64,000 bases of DNA from Gammaproteobacteria bacterium (GTDB lineage: Bacteria; Pseudomonadota; Gammaproteobacteria; Pseudomonadales; Halieaceae). The DNA lies in the NCBI GenBank assembly GCA_030427485.1, contig JAUICG010000023.1, positions 18,844 to 82,843 on the forward strand. The letters are read 5' to 3'. The notes beneath the pieces were generated by a model that saw only the letters and a program-made list of their open reading frames with translations, was not told the DNA's origin and searched no databases. How positions within the stretch are numbered: the stretch's first letter is position 1; each line of letters opens with the position of its first letter. Shown here one piece after another: positions 19,115 through 26,909 of this stretch. Position numbers and translations under genes: made by a program.

Positions 19115-20293
19115 TTACAGGATTTGCCGGTAGACTTCAGCGGTCTGGGCTGCGCATCGCGACCAGGAGAACTTCGCCGCCTGCCTGAGCCCCTTCTCGG
19201 CCCACTCATTGCGCGTTGATTCACTGTTCAACAAAGTATCCAGCCTCAGCGCCAATTCCTCCGCCTCGCCTGTATCACACAGCATACAGGCACCCTGCGA
19301 AAATTCTTCCATGGACGTCCCCGCACGACAAATCACCGGCGTACCGCTGCTCATCGCATCCAGCACCGGCAAGCCAAAACCCTCATAGACTGAAGGATAG
19401 GAAAAAACCGCAGCGCCGGAAAGGAGCACCGCCAGCACATCCACCGGGACATACCCCAAATGCCGGACAATGCCTTTTGCAACAAGGTCGGAGATCTTTC
19501 TCAACAGCGCTTCGTTTCGCCAGCCGCCCGAGCCTGTCAATACCAGCGGGAACTCACGACGCAGTGCTGCAGGAAGCAAGCACCATGCGTCCAGCAGCAC
19601 ATCGATTCCCTTGCGTGGCTCTAGCGTGGCGGATAGCAGGACATACCCCTTGTGCCGTAAACCCAGCGATGAGAGGACGACAGTTGTCTGTGCTTCACTG
19701 CGCGGCCGGTAACACTCCTCGACTCCCTCGTAGACAGTTTGGACCTTCTCTTCTGCCAGATTGAAATGCTCTATCAACTGCGCTCTCACAACATCTGACA
19801 CGGTCAGTACCCGGTCCGCCCGCTGCAGCGACCCCGGCAGATTGCACTCGAGCCACTCGACCAGGTGGTCCGCGTGGTACTGCGGGTAATTGATATGGGA
19901 AAGATCGTGCACGGTCGCCACGCAGGGGCCGGCAAAGGGCCTCAGGACATAGTTTGTCTCATGGTATAGCGCACCCGAAATGGCGTTTGCGCCCCGTTCA
20001 AAGCGTTTGTCCATCAGGGTGGTAAACAACGCCTGGGCACCGGGAACGGCACTTACCGCGTCGCGCAAACGCGACAACGCGCCATCCAACCCACGGCTAC
20101 CCCGCATCTGTTGCGAGCGCAAAGCGCTGGTCAGCCTCTGCTGTTCAGTACCGGTCAGCCAGTGGCTGCCGGAGAAACAATGCACCTCGTCAACATTGTG
20201 CCCCTGTAAAAACTGCTCGAGAAGATGATACGTGTAATTACCGACACCGGTTATCGGTGGACGCAACGCCTTCGCATTGAAAATCAGCTTCAC
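19115..20293 (-). CDS. Glycosyltransferase family 4
   Basis: About 392 residues with GT-B fold features. The N-terminal domain starts VKLIFNAKALRPPITGVGNYT with the glycine-rich donor/acceptor loop. The C-terminal domain has the family E-x7-E motif, VYEGFGLPVLDAMSSGTPVICR. It likely transfers a sugar from a nucleotide donor to a growing glycan at the inner face of the membrane. The GTG at 20293 is 24 nt after the upstream GT2-GT4 stop; longer readings add Arg/Gln-rich sequence from another gene. It is the last gene of a four-gene minus-strand operon. Confidence 0.9.
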   Translation of the reverse strand: MKLIFNAKALRPPITGVGNYTYHLLEQFLQGHNVDEVHCFSGSHWLTGTEQQRLTSALRSQQMRGSRGLDGALSRLRDAVSAVPGAQALFTTLMDKRFERGANAISGALYHETNYVLRPFAGPCVATVHDLSHINYPQYHADHLVEWLECNLPGSLQRADRVLTVSDVVRAQLIEHFNLAEEKVQTVYEGVEECYRPRSEAQTTVVLSSLGLRHKGYVLLSATLEPRKGIDVLLDAWCLLPAALRREFPLVLTGSGGWRNEALLRKISDLVAKGIVRHLGYVPVDVLAVLLSGAAVFSYPSVYEGFGLPVLDAMSSGTPVICRAGTSMEEFSQGACMLCDTGEAEELALRLDTLLNSESTRNEWAEKGLRQAAKFSWSRCAAQTAEVYRQIL

Positions 20294-20316
20294 AGGGCGA
20301 TAACTGGGTCCTCGCG

Positions 20317-22449
20317 CTACGCGGCTTCGCTGGCAGCGGTTGGACGCGGCAGTACATCGTGACCGAGCAACTTCAATTCGGCATCGGCCAGCAGCATGTC
20401 CAGATGCTCCCTGAAAACCTTGCGGTTGAACCGGCCGCTCCTTCGATAGGCACGCTCCGCCATTCGGCGACACTGATGCCTGTCTCCCATCACGGTGAGA
20501 CTCAGCGCCTTGAGTTCTTCCAGCGTGGAAAAGCGAAAGCCCGAATCCCCGTGCTCGACAATCTCCCTCTGACCGCCACCGTCGATGACGATGGGGACGC
20601 AACAGTTCTGCATCGACTCAACCGTCGTCATACCGAAGTGCTCCACCCGCTCGGGACGTTCTTCATCCAAGCCGCAGGCGTGCCAGAAAATTGCCGCCCT
20701 GCGATAGTAATCCTTGATCTCACTGACCGCGGCATTGGCTTTGTATTCGATATTGCATTGGGCTCTGGCTATCGCTTCTTCGACGTCAGCGATATAGGTA
20801 TTGCCAGGCGTACTGCCGCCCACCAGCATCAGTTTCCAGTCGCGAGTTTCCTCCGGGTACTGGCGAACCATCTCCGCAAAGGTATTGATCATCTCTACCT
20901 GTTTTTTACTCCCGCTTATTTCAAAACGGGACACGGAGAGGATAAGCTTTTCCTTATCGTCAGGATTGCTGAGCGGGTTGTACATGTTAACCGGGGGATA
21001 CAGCTTGGTGGTCGGCTCCATGTTCCAGCGGCGCTTGACCCATTCGCCGGTATAGTCTCCATTGATCACGAGGTGATCATACTTGTCGACCTGGAAGAAA
21101 CGTGTTCTCTCCTGGTCGGGAAAGTGACAGATAAAGATGGAAACAGCCGACAGCGGATTGACCTTGCCCAGCATATTCGCATTGATAAAAATATCGTAGT
21201 TGAGCGTTTCCTTGCTGATGATGTCGAACGGGTTTGTACGCTCCCCTAGCACCATGCCCTCGTCCGCTGTATAACGATTTCGATCTTCAAAAAACGGAAT
21301 TTTGATGATCTTCATTGAACACCTGTCCAGGTTGAGATCAAACCAGTCCTTGTATTCTTTCAATTCCACATCGTTATTGAAGATATAGCCGACGTCATAG
21401 CGGTCCTGCATATGGTCCGCCATTTCTGCGACATAGCGCTGACCACCTCCGGCAAAATGCCCGGCATGATCGTAAATGCCGACTCGAATCTTGCGCAGCC
21501 CGAGCAACACCTCCAGGTGGGAGAAGAGCATGTAGGTTGCGACATCCCCGAGAAACTCCGGCAGACGGGCCCTGAGGTCATGCAGCGCTTGCTTGACCGT
21601 GGCCGTATCCTGGCAGGTGCACATCATCTGCATTGCGTGCAGCAGTGAACGGTAGAGATGGTCCAACTCGCCTTTTTTGTAGAAGTGTGAGGTAGGGATG
21701 CTCTCCGCCAGTTCCAACGGAAAGTGCTTGGCAATAAACAAAAACCGGTTTCGTGTACAGAAGTACTCACATAGCGCCTGGGATGTACTGCCATGGTACT
21801 GGTGATACATAATACTGGTGGGTGAATACCAGAGTTTCCAGCCACGCTCCCGACAGCGCGCACTGTAATCAACATCCTCCATGAACATGATGAATTCTTC
21901 GTCCCAGGGCCCCACATCCTCGAGGCAGGCTCGACGGAACATGACTGATCCACCAGTTACATACTCGCGCTCCTTAGGCTTGGAATAGCGCGCAGAGTCC
22001 TTCAACTCAAAACCAATATCACTGAAGTAGAAGAGTTCAACCTCGTGAACACCGACACTGTTGATGGTGTTCGAATCAGAAAAATAAATCTTGCTCTGCA
22101 CGGCGCCGATATTGTCTCCGCGCTTGAATATCGTCAAAAAACCCTGGAGCCAATCGGGGTGTACTGTGGCGTCGTTATTGGCGATAACCACAAAGTCGCT
22201 CGACGAGTTTGCGATAGCGAGGTTCAGTGCCCGGGCGTAGTTGTTCTCATCGTTTTCAATTACCCTGACCTGCTGGCAGTTCGCCCTCACCCATTCGACC
22301 GTACCGTCGGTTGAGCCGTTGTCAACGAGGATAACTTCCAGTTCTATGCCCCGCTGATCGGTCGCAAAGAGGGAGTTGAAAAAGTTCTCCAGAAAGCTGA
22401 CACCATTAAATGTAACGGTTATAGCTGTGATTTTTATGGTGTTGGACAT
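20317..22449 (-). CDS. Bifunctional glycosyltransferase, GT2-GT4 fusion
   Basis: 710 residues. The N-terminal half (about 1-290) is a GT2/GT-A domain: ITAITVTFNGVSFLENF, the VDNGSTDGT loop, IANNDATVHPDW as DxD-type site and a later EDVDYSARCRERGW. The C-terminal half (about 345-700) is a GT4/GT-B domain with a GGGQRYVAEM loop and EHFGMTTVESMQNCCVPIV as the E-x7-E region. One polypeptide may therefore add two sugars. The ATG at 22449 is preferred over a TTG one codon earlier. The gene follows the small 131-residue gene by 6 nt. Confidence 0.92.
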   Translation of the reverse strand: MSNTIKITAITVTFNGVSFLENFFNSLFATDQRGIELEVILVDNGSTDGTVEWVRANCQQVRVIENDENNYARALNLAIANSSSDFVVIANNDATVHPDWLQGFLTIFKRGDNIGAVQSKIYFSDSNTINSVGVHEVELFYFSDIGFELKDSARYSKPKEREYVTGGSVMFRRACLEDVGPWDEEFIMFMEDVDYSARCRERGWKLWYSPTSIMYHQYHGSTSQALCEYFCTRNRFLFIAKHFPLELAESIPTSHFYKKGELDHLYRSLLHAMQMMCTCQDTATVKQALHDLRARLPEFLGDVATYMLFSHLEVLLGLRKIRVGIYDHAGHFAGGGQRYVAEMADHMQDRYDVGYIFNNDVELKEYKDWFDLNLDRCSMKIIKIPFFEDRNRYTADEGMVLGERTNPFDIISKETLNYDIFINANMLGKVNPLSAVSIFICHFPDQERTRFFQVDKYDHLVINGDYTGEWVKRRWNMEPTTKLYPPVNMYNPLSNPDDKEKLILSVSRFEISGSKKQVEMINTFAEMVRQYPEETRDWKLMLVGGSTPGNTYIADVEEAIARAQCNIEYKANAAVSEIKDYYRRAAIFWHACGLDEERPERVEHFGMTTVESMQNCCVPIVIDGGGQREIVEHGDSGFRFSTLEELKALSLTVMGDRHQCRRMAERAYRRSGRFNRKVFREHLDMLLADAELKLLGHDVLPRPTAASEAA

Positions 22450-22455
22450 CAATAC

Positions 22456-22851
22456 CTAGCCTCTCTCTCGAACATTGAAAGAGGAAAGGATGGCTCGCAG
22501 CTCACCTTTGATTTCCTCTGCGTCTGCTTTCATAACAACAGTTGGGACACGCTTGAGATTCGTGGGCCGGTAGCTTGGCGGCTGTTCCTTTCGTCTGTCG
22601 ATGTACTCTGAATCAAGATCAGGCACATTGGCTGGCGCTTTTTGAGCATCCTGCGGCGGATCGAACGCCAACTGGCCCTGACTGCGCACTTCGGCATAGT
22701 TGTTTATCCGAGTCCTCACGTTTTCCCACTGAAACTCGACTTCGCTGGTAAGGCGTTGCAAAAACTGCTTGAAATCTCCCTGCTTCAACAGCCAATATGC
22801 ATTGGCTGCCCTGTCCTTTACATACCGGAGTCTTCTTCTCTTGGGTATCAT
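22456..22851 (-). CDS. Small basic protein of unknown function
   Basis: 131 residues, not recognised. The first 45 residues are basic and probably helical (MIPKRRRLRYVKDRAANAYW...), the centre is rich in Pro, Gln and Asp, and the C-terminus is again helical. No signal peptide, membrane span or catalytic motif is visible. It lies tightly between the sulfotransferase-like gene and the GT2-GT4 gene (42 and 6 nt), so it is probably translated as part of that operon and may be an accessory or targeting partner of the glycosyltransferase. It could also be a detached N-terminal segment of a larger transferase. Confidence 0.7.
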   Translation of the reverse strand: MIPKRRRLRYVKDRAANAYWLLKQGDFKQFLQRLTSEVEFQWENVRTRINNYAEVRSQGQLAFDPPQDAQKAPANVPDLDSEYIDRRKEQPPSYRPTNLKRVPTVVMKADAEEIKGELRAILSSFNVRERG

Positions 22852-22893
22852 TACGTACTTGTCCTCGTTGCTATCCTGAATCCAACTCTAACT

Positions 22894-24519
22894 CTAACTC
22901 TTGCCTGATGGCGCAGATATCTCTGACACCTCCAGGGTTCCACCTATGTCCAGGTAAGGACACTTTTTGGCTATAACAATTGCTTCCTCCAATGACCCGG
23001 CCTGGAAGATCGTGAAACCCGACATCGGTGAACCGTTGGCATCCTGGAGTGCGCCACTCGCTTTTACCACGCGGCAATCTTTCACCGGAACCATCGCCCC
23101 GCCGGACGGAATATCCAGAGAATCCAGCCACGTACCGTAGCGCTCGTGCAGTCGCTGATACTCCTGGTGATCGGAAGGCTCCTCGCCGCCGTGATAGGTG
23201 ACGATAAACTGTGCTTGCTGTTGATTTCCGCTTTTCTTCGAGTATTCCTTCAGCTTTTCCACGACGACGGGGGCATTCGGCAACACCCTGCTCGCCATGG
23301 TCATCAGCTTTACAGATGCCTGCGGGCTACTCTTCTCGATTTTGATCGCGATGTCTTTCAGCAAGTGCCCGTCTTTGGCACTCAGCGTTATGGGCGCTGG
23401 CCCCGTTCTCATGCCGCCCTGGAAATTGGCCATCTCCGTGACACAGTTGGATATCACACTCCACAGCCTGGCGTGCGCCTTGGGCATATCGATATCGATG
23501 CCGCTCTCCCTGATCAGGGCGACAATTTCAAGCAATAGCTCGGTAAACTCCTCATCGATCGCATTGCGCGGTATTTCCATTTCAAACGGTTCTACAAACA
23601 GACTGTCGACATCCGTGAAAAACTTCTGTCGAACCTGTTCATTGGACTCCCGAAAACTGTGGTGTATCGATTGCCATGTCTTGAGGTCCGGCTGCTGCCC
23701 ACTACCGGCCATTCTGCGGGCGATCAATTCCTGGCATCTTTCCCTGAACTGCACAACCTCAGGTACCCTGGATTTTGCAGGGAACACAAGGTTTACGGCC
23801 CGCGCCAGTACCTGTCCCGCGGGCCTGATGGATTCATTCTCCAACCGCACGTCCAGCTTCAGCGTTCCGACGAGGGATGGATCAATTTTCGCGGTGAAAT
23901 CGTCGAGCAAATTACGGTTCAGGAATCTGTCTTTCGCAAACAGGGAGACATCCAGGGCATCAACGCCAAAGCACCGCTCCCAATTGCCGAGCATCACGGC
24001 ATAATTATACTGCGCGTTAGTGGGCTTGCAGCTTTCCAGGAACTTGGCAAAGGAGTGCCGACCACCAGACTTCAGGAACGTGGAATAACTCCTGGCATAG
24101 GCGGTTACCTGCTCCCGCAGGTAGCAAACGATTGTTGTTGCCTCAAAATGGCTAGACAACAACCGGTGCACGTTGTCCATGTCGGCCGCTGTGACGATTC
24201 TCGAATGAAAGTGTTCACTGGAGATAAGAACGGTATGGGTGCCGGCCGGCAAGCCCTGCAGTTCGGCTTCGAAGTCAGAGATAAATCGCTCGTTGAACGC
24301 CTCTCTCTCTTTTGGCGTGGTTATGCCGTCCGCCCGGAAATAGTCATCGATGGTCTCAGAGGCAACACAGTAAGCCGGCAGTGCACGATGGTTTGTTTCT
24401 CCGGCACACTGAAGAACATGGTAGCCTGCTTTTCGGAGATTTTTCCTGTTCAGATACAGAAACTGTTGTATGGCGCGGGCGTTGGTTTTCTCCGCGCCTA
24501 TGTGAACAATCGCTTTCAC
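22894..24519 (-). CDS. Sulfotransferase-like protein fused to a YCII-like domain
   Basis: 541 residues. The N-terminal region (about 1-330) has the layout of capsular-type sulfotransferases: a HIG opening, a phosphosulfate loop position, LISSEHFHS and CYLREQVTAYARSYSTF. The loop itself reads KTNARAIQ instead of the usual KTGTTSIQ, so PAPS binding may be lost or altered. The C-terminal 108 residues resemble YCII-related domains, ending in the pattern GFTIFQAGSLEEAIVIAKKC...GGTLEVSEI. I do not know this fusion from elsewhere. The start is a GTG with GAGG about 10 nt upstream. Confidence 0.8.
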   Translation of the reverse strand: MKAIVHIGAEKTNARAIQQFLYLNRKNLRKAGYHVLQCAGETNHRALPAYCVASETIDDYFRADGITTPKEREAFNERFISDFEAELQGLPAGTHTVLISSEHFHSRIVTAADMDNVHRLLSSHFEATTIVCYLREQVTAYARSYSTFLKSGGRHSFAKFLESCKPTNAQYNYAVMLGNWERCFGVDALDVSLFAKDRFLNRNLLDDFTAKIDPSLVGTLKLDVRLENESIRPAGQVLARAVNLVFPAKSRVPEVVQFRERCQELIARRMAGSGQQPDLKTWQSIHHSFRESNEQVRQKFFTDVDSLFVEPFEMEIPRNAIDEEFTELLLEIVALIRESGIDIDMPKAHARLWSVISNCVTEMANFQGGMRTGPAPITLSAKDGHLLKDIAIKIEKSSPQASVKLMTMASRVLPNAPVVVEKLKEYSKKSGNQQQAQFIVTYHGGEEPSDHQEYQRLHERYGTWLDSLDIPSGGAMVPVKDCRVVKASGALQDANGSPMSGFTIFQAGSLEEAIVIAKKCPYLDIGGTLEVSEISAPSGKS

Positions 24520-24901
24520 TTCGTGTTTTCCTCAAGAGCCCTGAGACACCGGGGGACTGAATGCTCCAGCCTTCCGGGTGCCCCGCCGCGACAACTTTCA
24601 CGACGATTTTATCAGTGGTGCTCACCCCAATGCGCTTTAACTCCAGCATCATAACCAAACATCATATCAAGTCAATTCGCATGTAATCTTTCCGCTTGTC
24701 ACCAGGCCATGAACACTCAATTATTGAACCACTTAGAGTATAAACTTCAGGTAAATCCGCGCAATCTTGTGCCCATCATCATGGGGGGAAAGAGGCATTC
24801 TACGGGGTGCAAGCGGTCAGGACATACAATTGTTACTCCGCAATGCATGTCTACAGATGCTACATGCGCATCAGTTGGCTACCAGATCTGCCTGTAGCGC
24901 C
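24520..24901. other. Intergenic region in the accessory locus
   Basis: 382 bp, noticeably more AT-rich than the flanking genes, without a supported gene. It separates the radical SAM gene from the downstream sulfotransferase-glycosyltransferase operon and probably holds that operon's promoter. One inverted repeat (GCATGT, 11 nt, ACATGC) lies at 24845-24867. Confidence 0.5.
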
Positions 24902-26575
24902 CTAAACGAATTGCTCAATCCGCTCACCGGATTCCGCGTAGCGTCCCATGAGTTGCTCGGTTACCTCTCCAGAGGAACTCGATGCTGCCAGCAGTCCGTA
25001 TATCTCGCCGGGCGTGGCGGACAGCAGGTTGGTGATCACGCGCTGCGGGTCCTCGTGGGATGACAGTGCGGCCGAAAACTGCTGGATCCACTCGAAAACA
25101 TCTCCATCGTGCACTTCGTTGACGCCCCCGACACCCGAGTAGGTACGGGTTAACTCATTGAGGAATACCTTGGTGAACACCGCCGGGTCCGTCTCGGCCA
25201 GCAGGTCCATCATCTCGGCCAGTTGCTCCGATACCCTGTTGGAGACGACCTCGGGTAGGTGCAGCTCGGTTTGACGGGCCAGGTCCACGTTGATCCGGGT
25301 GGCCACATAACGCTTCGAAGCCTGCACCAGCAAATTCGATGATTCACCGAGCACCACCACGGGAACCCGCTTCGATGTCTTGTCCTTACCCTTGGTGTAT
25401 TGGCTGATAACGGAATTCGAAATATCGAGACGTGACTTGAGTCCGTTCAGGCGGTTCTCAGCCACCAGGAATCCCTCCAGGCGTTGAATCAGCTCGATGT
25501 AATTCTTGCGATTCTCTATCTCCACCGCGACGTGCGTTTCCTCGGGAATGTGATCCCGAAGGACGTTGATGACCTCCTGCAATTCCGCTACCGCGAGCGT
25601 GTGCAAAGAAAAATTGACCGGGGAATCGACCTGGTTATACATCAGGGTAATGCCCTTTTCGTTGCAGAACCTGACAGTTTCAGGAATTTCCCGCCAGTTC
25701 TGCCGCATCGGGCAAAACCGCCAGGTATAGGGAAGCCCCTTCCTTTTCATCAAATCCAGGTAGTACATGCAATTGGCCATGACCTGCTCGAAGGACGCGC
25801 CCTTGCGAATGGATTCGTAGGTCTCCTTGTACATGGAGTCGATAGACACATGCATCAGGCAGTTTATCCGTTCAAGCAGTTCCTTGATCTTGTCGTCGAG
25901 GATCGTGGCGTTGGTCAGGATGCACAACTCCATTTTCGGATTAACGCGGGCGATCCGCTCCCACAACATCTGGTAGGCGTGTATCAGGAAGGGTTCGCCA
26001 CCCATAAAATCCGCTTCCACGACGTAAGGAAGATACGGTTCCAGCTGATCCACGAATGCCTCGTCATAGGGGTTTGGCATCGGCGACAACTTTTCACGGC
26101 GGGTGCGGATCGCCGAGGATGCCAACCCGTGGCACATCACGCATTCCAGATTGCAGGAGTTGTGGATATTGAACTCCAGGCGCATCGGCAGCGGCGTGAT
26201 TTCCTGGTCAACATCGGGCTGCAGGCCGCGCTGGATTCGCTTCTCCGCCGTCATCCTCGCATACACTGAGTAGAACAGGGCGTGCGCTCCACCGTAGTCC
26301 CTGGCCTCCAGTTGTTGTTCACATTTCTGGCAGCCTTTCGAGAGGTCATTATTCAACAGGGCTTCGCGGAGCTCCCGGATCGGCTCCCCGTTCCATATCT
26401 CATCGACGGAGTTCTCGGGGTAGACCCCCAACACCTGCTGACGGTTGAAGCAGCAGGCGGTTACAACGCCCTGCTGCGAGAAGTGCAAATTAATGGAGGC
26501 CGCTGGACACGCCGAAGTGCCGGCGGGTGTGTTACGGATGCGATTGAACTCTTCGACTATTTCGGGGGAAAGCAT
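24902..26575 (-). CDS. Radical SAM protein with N-terminal SPASM/twitch-like cluster
   Basis: 557 residues. The radical SAM cluster CNLECVMC (CX3CX2C) lies about residue 140, followed by GGEP and SIDSMYKETYESIRKG typical of the SPASM/twitch subfamily. Unusually, the auxiliary-cluster motif comes first: ACCFNRQQVLGV...SVDEIWNG...CQKCE at about residues 35-90. The C-terminal 170 residues carry no recognised motif. The same N-terminal order is seen in the neighbouring radical SAM-TPR gene. The substrate is unknown; related enzymes modify peptides or small molecules. Confidence 0.9.
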   Translation of the reverse strand: MLSPEIVEEFNRIRNTPAGTSACPAASINLHFSQQGVVTACCFNRQQVLGVYPENSVDEIWNGEPIRELREALLNNDLSKGCQKCEQQLEARDYGGAHALFYSVYARMTAEKRIQRGLQPDVDQEITPLPMRLEFNIHNSCNLECVMCHGLASSAIRTRREKLSPMPNPYDEAFVDQLEPYLPYVVEADFMGGEPFLIHAYQMLWERIARVNPKMELCILTNATILDDKIKELLERINCLMHVSIDSMYKETYESIRKGASFEQVMANCMYYLDLMKRKGLPYTWRFCPMRQNWREIPETVRFCNEKGITLMYNQVDSPVNFSLHTLAVAELQEVINVLRDHIPEETHVAVEIENRKNYIELIQRLEGFLVAENRLNGLKSRLDISNSVISQYTKGKDKTSKRVPVVVLGESSNLLVQASKRYVATRINVDLARQTELHLPEVVSNRVSEQLAEMMDLLAETDPAVFTKVFLNELTRTYSGVGGVNEVHDGDVFEWIQQFSAALSSHEDPQRVITNLLSATPGEIYGLLAASSSSGEVTEQLMGRYAESGERIEQFV

Positions 26576-26909
26576 AATATCCAGTCTATCTCCATGAGTG
26601 CATTGTGCTTGATCAAACAGATGTTTCTGGTGTCGGACACTGCGGTTTCTCTCTACACAGACCTTATGCTTCCCATTACCCTATGCGCCGTAAAGGTTGC
26701 GCGCACTGCAGAATCGCCGGATCACACGTGCCACAAATGACACCTAATAAACCGCAGCCCTGACGCTGGAGTCTATCACTTGATTATGCGCTTTGCATAA
26801 AAGTACGGGAAAGGTAAACAGCGTACTGCGAACGGGTTCTCCTTTTTGGGCGCAACTGACCAATATTACACTTTCGTGTAGCAGATACCGGGGCTATAAC
26901 CAGTTTTGC
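26576..26909. other. Intergenic region between two radical SAM genes
   Basis: 334 bp, AT-rich, without a supported gene. It should contain the promoter of the downstream radical SAM gene. An inverted repeat (TTATGC, 5 nt, GCATAA) lies at 26784-26800; function unknown. Confidence 0.5.

Noticed and set aside
20294..20602. N-terminal extension of the GT4 protein
   Set aside because: The in-frame sequence before the GTG at 20293 is an Arg/Gln/Ser-rich shadow of the end of the GT2-GT4 gene and does not resemble a transferase N-terminus.
24709..24897. 62-codon plus-strand frame in the intergenic region
   Set aside because: Composition is not protein-like and there is no supporting context.
26784..26800. 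Inverted repeat TTATGC-5 nt-GCATAA as a regulatory site
   Set aside because: Single occurrence, short arms in AT-rich DNA; could arise by chance.
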